A stretch of 64,000 nucleotides of DNA, from NCBI GenBank assembly GCA_910586315.1, contig CAJUIP010000001.1:111814-175813 (forward strand), written 5' to 3'. The position numbers were made by a program, and so were the translations under genes. Source of the DNA: an uncultured Lachnospiraceae bacterium (GTDB lineage: Bacteria > Bacillota > Clostridia > Lachnospirales > Lachnospiraceae). Positions 58,614-64,000 of this stretch are shown piece after piece. The notes under the pieces were generated by a model. That model searched no databases. It saw nothing but the letters and a program-made list of their open reading frames with translations, and had not been told where the DNA came from. Numbering within the stretch: position 1 is the stretch's first letter; each line of letters starts with the position of its first letter.

Positions 58614-59594
58614 ATGGCGACTGAGAATGCGATGCTTCAGGTAAATCACCTGAAAAAGTATTTTAAAACAGCGAAGGGGCAGCTCCATGCGGTCGATGAT
58701 ATCAGCTTTTCCCTGGAACATGGGAAGACATTAGGGGTAGTGGGAGAGTCCGGATGCGGAAAGTCCACGCTGGGAAGAACGATCCTCAATCTGCTTCCGG
58801 CGACCTCCGGTGAGATTATTTTTGAAGGGGCGCATGTGGAGAATGCCGATAAAAAAGAGATGCGGCGTCTGCGCGGGGAGATGCAGATGATTTTTCAGGA
58901 TCCGTTTTCCTCTCTGGATCCCCGTCTGTCCGTCAGCGAGATTATTATGGAGCCGTTAGAAATTTACCATGTCTGTGCATCAAAACAGGAGCGTCAGAAA
59001 CGGGTGGAGGAACTGATGGACACGGTAGGCCTTGCCCGCCGCCTGGCAAATTCTTATCCGTATGAGCTGGACGGAGGAAGACGGCAGCGAATCGGGGTTG
59101 CACGCGCGCTGGCGCTCAATCCGAAGTTTATTGTATGCGATGAACCAGTATCGGCGCTGGACGTTTCCATCCAGGCGCAGATTCTCAACCTGATGCAGGA
59201 TTTACAGGAACAGAATGGCCTTGCGTATATGTTCATTACGCATGATTTGTCGGTGGTCAAGCATATTTCTGATGATATTATGGTGATGTATCTGGGGAAA
59301 ATGGTCGAGAAATGTCAGGCGAAAGAACTGTTTCGCAACCATCTGCACCCCTATACGAAAGCGCTGCTGTCCGCGATTCCTGTGCCGGAGATCGGCGCCG
59401 CGAAAAACCGCGAACTGCTCCAGGGAGAATTATCTTCCCCCATCAATCCGAAACCGGGATGCCGGTTTGCGAACCGGTGTACCTGTGCATGCGAACAGTG
59501 CTTTAAAGAGGAGCCGGTTCTGCAGGAAGTCCTTCCCGGACATTTTGTGGCATGTCACCGGGTGGAAGACATGAAAAAAGAAAAGGAGAGTTAA
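58614..59594 (+). CDS. Peptide ABC transporter ATP-binding protein (DppF type)
   Basis: 326 residues; GGGAGG precedes the ATG. Walker A GESGCGKST near residue 45, Q-loop IFQDPFSSLDPRLS, Walker B FIVCDEPVSALD, H-loop FITHDLSVV, C-terminal Cys set CRFANRCTCACEQC. The signature reads LDGGRRQRIG instead of LSGGQ, with Asp for the Ser that contacts the ATP gamma-phosphate; the partner DppD-type subunit has a normal signature, so the heterodimer may hydrolyse ATP asymmetrically. I believe the LDGGRRQ form also occurs in other clostridial OppF proteins. Confidence 0.95.
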   Translation: MATENAMLQVNHLKKYFKTAKGQLHAVDDISFSLEHGKTLGVVGESGCGKSTLGRTILNLLPATSGEIIFEGAHVENADKKEMRRLRGEMQMIFQDPFSSLDPRLSVSEIIMEPLEIYHVCASKQERQKRVEELMDTVGLARRLANSYPYELDGGRRQRIGVARALALNPKFIVCDEPVSALDVSIQAQILNLMQDLQEQNGLAYMFITHDLSVVKHISDDIMVMYLGKMVEKCQAKELFRNHLHPYTKALLSAIPVPEIGAAKNRELLQGELSSPINPKPGCRFANRCTCACEQCFKEEPVLQEVLPGHFVACHRVEDMKKEKES

Positions 59595-59601
59595 TACTTT
59601 C

Positions 59602-60327
59602 ATGAGTATGAAAAGACCGTTAATTTTAATTGCGCCCAGCGATCATGTTTTTGATGCAGATTATGAGAGGCGTCCTAAGTTTGAACTATATAAGAATTAT
59701 GCGAGAGCCGTTTATGCGGCCGGAGGGATGCCCGTGATGTGCGCGGAGACTGATCTGGCGTCGGAGTATGCGGACGTCTGTGACGGCCTGCTGCTTCCGG
59801 GTGGCGGCGGAATCCACCCGAGCCGTTACGGCGGCGTCTTTAAGGAACAATGGCTCATTCCGGGTGCGACCAATATCCCCAGAGATGAGATGGAGTTCCC
59901 ATTGTTTGAGGAATTTCGCAAACGGGAGAAGCCGGTTATGGGGATTTGCCATGGGTTTCATTTAATCAATGTTGCCATGGGCGGAAGCCTGATTTTGAAT
60001 TTCCCCAAGGATGTGGACGAAGAGCATGTCAACGGCTGCTGCCATATGGTAAACGCAGTACCGTCCTCTCAGGTTTACCGCCTGTTCGGGGAACGGTTTG
60101 AGGTGAACAGCTATCACCGCAATACATTGGACCGCCTGGGCGAAGGGATTCTTGTCACTTCCCGTTCGGATAAAGGCATTGTGGAGTCCTTTGAACATGA
60201 ATCTCTGCCATTGTTTGGATATCAGTGGCATCCGGAGCGTGCACGCGGCGACCAGCAGGTGCCCAATCCCTATCATGGGCCGGATATGACGCCGTTATTT
60301 GAGGAATTTGTGGAACGGTGCAGATAA
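59602..60327 (+). CDS. Gamma-glutamyl-gamma-aminobutyrate hydrolase family protein (peptidase C26)
   Basis: 241 residues, class I glutamine-amidotransferase-like. DGLLLPGGGGIHPSRYGG near residue 55, the nucleophile Cys in VMGICHGFHLINVAMGG near 115, and the His-Glu pair in YQWHPERA near 210 give a full triad. PuuD-type enzymes hydrolyse gamma-glutamyl amides. As the last gene of the peptide importer operon it suggests that the imported substrates are gamma-glutamyl peptides, or other gamma-glutamyl compounds, which are cut inside the cell. A long palindromic terminator follows directly. Confidence 0.92.
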   Translation: MSMKRPLILIAPSDHVFDADYERRPKFELYKNYARAVYAAGGMPVMCAETDLASEYADVCDGLLLPGGGGIHPSRYGGVFKEQWLIPGATNIPRDEMEFPLFEEFRKREKPVMGICHGFHLINVAMGGSLILNFPKDVDEEHVNGCCHMVNAVPSSQVYRLFGERFEVNSYHRNTLDRLGEGILVTSRSDKGIVESFEHESLPLFGYQWHPERARGDQQVPNPYHGPDMTPLFEEFVERCR

Positions 60328-60330
60328 TAG

Positions 60331-60438
60331 AAAAAGGGGCTGCCGCAAAACAGCAGATTCCTGCAATATATAGTGCCAATACTTTTAGATATTGGATATA
60401 TATTGTAGAATTACTGATTTGTGAGACAGCCCCTTTTT
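60331..60438. terminator. Long palindrome / bidirectional terminator
   Basis: Outer arms AAAAAGGGGCTG (60331-60342) and CAGCCCCTTTTT (60427-60438) are perfect. Inner arms CCTGCAATATATAGTGCCAATA and TATTGGATATATATTGTAGA pair imperfectly around CTTTTAGA. The whole 108 bp folds into one long hairpin ending in T-runs in both directions. The outer arms resemble the hairpin at 52071. Confidence 0.8.
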
Positions 60439-60470
60439 CTGTGATAAAGAGTATGAAAACAATGTTTCCA

Positions 60471-60616
60471 TGAGAACTTGAAATAGGAAAAGAAGGAGGA
60501 TATAATATTGAACAATAAAATCTTTATGGGCGGAAATTTTCAATGAGAGCTTGAAATAGTAGAAGAAAACGTATATTATATTGAATAATAAAGCCTTTAT
60601 AGGCGGAAATTTTTAA
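60471..60616 (+). repeat. 73-bp tandem duplication upstream of the AAA ATPase
   Basis: Unit 1 (60471-60543) and unit 2 (60544-60616) share TGAGA(A/G)CTTGAAATAG, TATAATATTGAACAATAAA(A/G)(T/C)CTTTAT and GGCGGAAATTTT. A partial third echo (TTTTATGGGCAGAAATC) follows the gene at about 61946. Each unit contains a TATAATATTG-type -10-like box, so this may be a duplicated promoter. Confidence 0.65.
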
Positions 60617-60634
60617 TAAGAAGGAGCGGCTTTT

Positions 60635-61924
60635 ATGGAAATTAAGCGTGATGTTTATCTGCAGCAGTTGATTTCATATCGTTTTGACGGTTTAGTGAAA
60701 GTTATTACAGGCATCAGAAGATGTGGAAAATCATATCTTCTTAAAAATATATACAGAGATTACTTACTTCAGAACGGCGTAAAAGACGAGCAGATCATTA
60801 CGATTGAACTTGACCTTGCGAAAGATATTAAATATCGGAATCCGCTGCTTCTTTCATCGTATGTAAGAGAAAAAGTGGAAAAAAACAGAGGGGAATATTA
60901 TATTTTCGTTGATGAGATACAAATGTCTGATGAGGTAGTTAACCCGTATAATCCAGATGGTAAGAAGATAACTTTTTATGATGCACTGAATGATTTGAGA
61001 AGTTTACCGAATTTAGATGTATATGTGACCGGGAGCAATTCCAAAATGCTTTCGAGTGATATCCTTACTGAGTTTAGAGGGCGAAGCGATGAAATACGAG
61101 TGCATCCGCTTAGCTTTGCTGAGTATTATTCCGCTGTTGGCGGAGATAAAAATGAAGCGTTTGATGAATACGCGTTTTACGGTGGTATGCCGCTTATCTT
61201 ATCAAGACCGAATGATACGGCTAAGATGAACTATCTTAAATCGCTTTTTTCAGAGGTATATATTAAGGACATTGTTGAACGAAAGAGAATCGAAAGACAA
61301 GATGTACTGGAACAAATTTTGGATTTCCTTTGTTCGTCCGTTGGTTCATTAACAAATCCGGCAAAAATTGCAAATACCTTAAAGATGAAACAAGGAGGCG
61401 GTGTGTCGGCAAATACGATTCGGTCATATATCGGACATTTGGAAGATGCCTTTCTTTTTTCTGAAAGTAAACGATACGATGTAAAAGGGAAATCATATTT
61501 TGACTCTCCAAACAAATATTACAGTGAAGATATAGGACTTAGAAATGCACGAATGGGTTTCCGGCAGCAGGAAATGACGCATATAATGGAGAATATTATC
61601 TATAATGAGCTGAGGATCCGGCAATTTTCCGTTGACGTTGGCGTTGTTTATGCAAGGGCTGTGAATGATAACGGCAGTTCGGTCCGCATTCCGAGAGAAA
61701 TTGATTTTGTGGTAAATTCAGGAGGCAAACGAACGTATATACAGTCTGCATATGCCATGCCTACGGAAGAAAAGGCAGAGGCAGAGCTTAGACCCTTTAC
61801 TCTTACGGGTGATTCTTTCCCTAAAATTGTAGTAAGGAAAGATATTGGCAAACGCTGGTACGATGATAACGGTATTTTAAATATAAATTTGATTGATTTT
61901 CTCTTGGATCAGGAAGTTATTTAG
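60635..61924 (+). CDS. AAA ATPase with DUF4143 domain
   Basis: 429 residues; GAAGGAGC before the ATG. The AAA_14 domain has KVITGIRRCGKSYLLKNIYR (Walker A, residue about 25), YYIFVDEIQMSD (Walker B, about 88), YVTGSNSKMLSSDILTEFRG (sensor 1, about 130), then RVHPLSFAEYYSAVG and FYGGMPLILSRP. The C-terminal DUF4143 region (about 260-425) includes IMENIIYNELRIRQFSVDVG and REIDFVVNSGGKRTYIQSAY, the restriction-nuclease-like core with D and Q residues. These ATPases are common accessory genes in anaerobes; their role is unknown, with links to genome defence suggested. Monocistronic behind a tandem repeat. Confidence 0.92.
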   Translation: MEIKRDVYLQQLISYRFDGLVKVITGIRRCGKSYLLKNIYRDYLLQNGVKDEQIITIELDLAKDIKYRNPLLLSSYVREKVEKNRGEYYIFVDEIQMSDEVVNPYNPDGKKITFYDALNDLRSLPNLDVYVTGSNSKMLSSDILTEFRGRSDEIRVHPLSFAEYYSAVGGDKNEAFDEYAFYGGMPLILSRPNDTAKMNYLKSLFSEVYIKDIVERKRIERQDVLEQILDFLCSSVGSLTNPAKIANTLKMKQGGGVSANTIRSYIGHLEDAFLFSESKRYDVKGKSYFDSPNKYYSEDIGLRNARMGFRQQEMTHIMENIIYNELRIRQFSVDVGVVYARAVNDNGSSVRIPREIDFVVNSGGKRTYIQSAYAMPTEEKAEAELRPFTLTGDSFPKIVVRKDIGKRWYDDNGILNINLIDFLLDQEVI

Positions 61925-62017
61925 TTAAGGAAGCAAGAAAGATTTTTATGGGCAGAAATCTTTTACGTCAAACCCGCTTGAAATTTTTATATGAGAAAGG
62001 GCCGGATATAGAAAAAC

Positions 62018-62060
62018 GAAAAAGGCCGCGCACCGGGGGAAGACTTCCGGGAGCGCGGCT
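62018..62060 (-). terminator. Rho-independent terminator of the flavin-reductase-like gene
   Basis: On the minus strand the arms GCCGCGC and GCGCGGC with an inner CCGGAAG/CTTCCCCCGG pairing are followed by CCTTTTTCG. It lies 28 bases after the stop codon of the gene at 62088. Confidence 0.8.
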
Positions 62061-62087
62061 GTGCCTGTATGTTGGCAAAGAGCCGTT

Positions 62088-62597
62088 TTAGTCCTCTTTT
62101 GCCAGAACTTTCACTATTTCAGAAATGTACATGGTGTGGTAATCTTTATTGGGATACCATTTGGCGTCATTTTCTTTCGCAATGAAATTTTCAGGCGGCA
62201 TATGGTCCTCATAAAGTTTTTTGCACACGAAAATCAGCTCTGCTTCGTTGAAAGCAGCGGTACCGTCCACAAAACAGGGGGTAAGGCCTGCCTTGGCGGC
62301 CTTGTCGCAGTCGCGCCCCGATACGGTTCCGCAGATGTTTAAGGCCTCTTTATATTGGGGACCATAAAAAGAGAGTGTGAAGGTATCGTTGGCGTCGACA
62401 AATTCTTTCGTATAACGCTGCGGGCGAATGTAAGTGGTAACTACATTTTTCCCCCAGAGGACGCCCATACCGCCCCAGCTTGCGGTCATGGTATTAAATT
62501 TTTTCTCATTTCCGGCGGTAATTAACATCCACTCGGAACCGATTTTGGTGAAGGGATTAAACTGGAGGTCAGTCAGCGGAATTTCTTTAAAGCTCAT
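62088..62597 (-). CDS. Flavin reductase-like (FMN-binding split-barrel) protein
   Basis: 169 residues from ATG 62597, with GAAAGGAG upstream; longer in-frame starts lack a site. The sequence KIGSEWMLITAGNEKKFNTM then TASWGGMGVLWGKNVVTTYI (residues 18-60) and RPQRYTKEFVDANDTFTLSF is typical of the flavin reductase/FMN-binding split-barrel family of clostridia, followed by GTVSGRDCDKAAKAGL and a C-terminal YHTMYISEIVKVL strand. Such proteins bind FMN and often reduce it or act as electron carriers. Convergent to the AAA ATPase and divergent from the hydrogenase gene, suggesting separate regulation. Confidence 0.87.
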   Translation of the reverse strand: MSFKEIPLTDLQFNPFTKIGSEWMLITAGNEKKFNTMTASWGGMGVLWGKNVVTTYIRPQRYTKEFVDANDTFTLSFYGPQYKEALNICGTVSGRDCDKAAKAGLTPCFVDGTAAFNEAELIFVCKKLYEDHMPPENFIAKENDAKWYPNKDYHTMYISEIVKVLAKED

Positions 62598-62830
62598 GGG
62601 AAATTCTCCTTTCAAGTGTATTCTACTTGTATTGTAACTCTGGCGGCAAGGAATTGCAAATAAAATATGGCGGGTGAACGGCAATCTTGATTGTATGGAA
62701 ATTAAAACTTGCAGACGTTCCATAGATATGTTATATTTTTAACAATAAAAGAATGCAATCCGGCAACTGTTCAGCAGGTCTGTGCGTTTACTGGATTTTA
62801 TCATGATTAGATTTAGGAAGGAGCAGTCAT

Positions 62831-64000
62831 ATGAGAGGTGTGGAGACAAGAATTCAGGAGATCAGGCACCGGATTTTCCGGGAGGTGGCCAGGATGGCGT
62901 ACCATACGGAATGGCCGGTGGATAAACGAATAGAGGAGCTGCCTTATAAGATTATTCCGGGCGAGGTGGGGAATTTCCGGAACGACGTATTTTTGGAGAG
63001 GGCCATCGTGAGTGAGAGGCTGCGTCTGGCCATGGGACTTCCCTACCGGGGCGCCGCAAATCAGGCGCCGGTTTCTGATGGCATTGAGGCGGCTGACCGG
63101 CCGGAAACCTATTATACGCCGCCGTTAATTAACGTTATTAAATTTTCATGCAATGCCTGCGCTCCGAAACGCGTTTTCGTGACGGACGGATGTCAGGGAT
63201 GCCTGGCGCACCCCTGCGTGGAGGTATGCCCCAAAGACGCGGTTACGCTGGAGAGAACCAACGGAAAATCTAAAATTGATCCGGATAAGTGTATCCAGTG
63301 CGGCCAGTGCGCCAATGTGTGCTCCTATCATGCCATCATCGTCCAGGAGCGTCCCTGCGCGGCTGCCTGCGGCATGGATGCCATCCATTCAGACGAGAAC
63401 GGGAAGGCGGATATTGATTATGATAAATGCGTATCCTGCGGTCAGTGTCTGGTGAACTGCCCCTTTGGAGCCATTGCTGATAAATCCCAGATTTTCCAGG
63501 TGATTCGCGCCATTCAGACCGGAGAGAGAGTTTATGCGGCTGTGGCTCCCGCGTTTGTGGGACAGTTCGGCCCTAAAGTGACCCCGGGAAAGCTGAGGGC
63601 AGCTATGAAAGCGCTGGGCTTTGCCGATGTTTTTGAAGTGGCGATCGGCGCCGATCTCTGCGCGGTCCAGGAAGCGGAGGATTTTGTAACGGAGGTGCCG
63701 GAAAAGCTTCCGTTTATGGCTACTTCCTGCTGTCCTGCCTGGTCCATGATGGCAAAGAAGCTGTTTCCGGATTATGCAAACTGTATTTCCATGGCCCTGA
63801 CTCCCATGACCCTTACCGCCAGACTGATTAAAAAGCAGCACGAAAAGGCCAAGGTAGTGTTTATCGGCCCCTGCGCGGCGAAAAAGCTGGAGGCCATGCG
63901 GAGCGATATCCGCAGCGATGTGGATTTCGTCCTGACTTTCGAGGAGATGGCAGGAATTTTTGATGCCAGGCATGTGGATATTGAAAATATGGAAGAGGAT
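62831..64000 (+). CDS. [FeFe] hydrogenase, group B-like (partial at window end)
   Basis: The first 390 codons are present; the 3' end is beyond the window. ATG 62831 has AGGAAGGAG upstream. A FSCNACAPKRVFVTDGCQGC then LAHPCVEVCPKDAV Cys-rich segment (about 102-140), two 4Fe-4S ferredoxin motifs (DKCIQCGQCANVCSYHAI and DKCVSCGQCLVNCPFGAI) and the start of the H-cluster domain with TSCCPAWSMMAK (motif L1) and VVFIGPCAAKKLEA (motif L2) are visible. The protein would oxidise or evolve H2, or act as a redox sensor, in the cytoplasm. The N-terminal domain of about 100 residues before the Cys segment is as in group B enzymes of clostridia. Confidence 0.93.
   Translation, partial: MRGVETRIQEIRHRIFREVARMAYHTEWPVDKRIEELPYKIIPGEVGNFRNDVFLERAIVSERLRLAMGLPYRGAANQAPVSDGIEAADRPETYYTPPLINVIKFSCNACAPKRVFVTDGCQGCLAHPCVEVCPKDAVTLERTNGKSKIDPDKCIQCGQCANVCSYHAIIVQERPCAAACGMDAIHSDENGKADIDYDKCVSCGQCLVNCPFGAIADKSQIFQVIRAIQTGERVYAAVAPAFVGQFGPKVTPGKLRAAMKALGFADVFEVAIGADLCAVQEAEDFVTEVPEKLPFMATSCCPAWSMMAKKLFPDYANCISMALTPMTLTARLIKKQHEKAKVVFIGPCAAKKLEAMRSDIRSDVDFVLTFEEMAGIFDARHVDIENMEED

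Overview
The window reads as a chromosomal segment of an anaerobic Firmicute, most likely a gut Lachnospiraceae/Clostridia member. The reasons are strong AAGGAGG-type ribosome binding sites, a LysRS with a C-terminal tRNA-binding domain, an agr-type quorum-sensing locus, an [FeFe] hydrogenase at the right edge, Rpn-type nucleases and many clostridial insertion sequences. Identification rests on reading motifs by eye; no database search was possible.

Layout. 1-11.3 kb is mostly core genome of moderate GC: the end of tpiA, an Rpn-type nuclease, a TetR regulator divergent from a DegV protein, a MATE exporter, greA-lysS behind a consensus sigma-A promoter, a second MATE exporter divergent from a LysR regulator, and an HD-domain hydrolase. 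11.3-19.3 kb is mobile-element debris (IS30-like, IS110, MITEs, a DDE transposase remnant) with a PIN-type toxin-antitoxin pair and two short Rpn-tail genes.

19.35-36.33 kb is a very AT-rich, same-strand run of 17 intact genes that I read as an undescribed natural-product operon. It holds two acyl carrier proteins, an AMP-forming ligase, two BtrH-like (butirosin-type) acyltransferase/peptidase-fold proteins, a fold-III PLP decarboxylase, an aminotransferase, a radical SAM/SPASM enzyme, two family-2 glycosyltransferases, a PIG-L deacetylase, a NodU/CmcH carbamoyltransferase, two alpha/beta hydrolases (one without its nucleophile), an ABC exporter, and a GTP cyclohydrolase II with a NADAR/YbiA N-glycosidase. 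The set suggests a carrier-protein-built acyl or aminoacyl group joined to a carbamoylated, deacetylated sugar scaffold, with a GTP-derived pyrimidine branch. The product is unknown.

36.6-40.9 kb is IS66/IS21 material. 40.9-47.2 kb is a partly duplicated agr system: one AgrA-type LytTR regulator, two AgrC-type kinases, AgrB, and a short AgrD peptide gene at 47047-47166 that has serine and no cysteine. A pair of 22-bp-spaced direct repeats lies before the agrB promoter, and a decayed copy lies at 43931-43963. 47.2-52.2 kb is again accessory debris, with a cytidine-deaminase-like gene, a SufBD-like gene broken by a stop codon, and a two-gene unit of a small membrane protein and an HExxH metallopeptidase.

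Two loci (17461-17641 and 47857-48039) share one architecture. Each has a 21-codon micro-ORF on the minus strand. Inside that ORF is an opposing plus-strand promoter, TTGATT-17 bp-TAAAAT. About 115-120 bases downstream a T-run follows an inverted repeat whose first arm overlaps the micro-ORF's ribosome binding site. This is the layout expected of a type I toxin-antitoxin pair or an antisense-controlled micropeptide.

52.2-64 kb returns to higher GC: an RpiR-type regulator, a five-gene peptide ABC importer (the binding-protein gene needs one more A in a poly-A run to be in frame) with a C26-type gamma-glutamyl hydrolase, an AAA/DUF4143 ATPase, a flavin-reductase-like protein and the 5' part of an [FeFe] hydrogenase.
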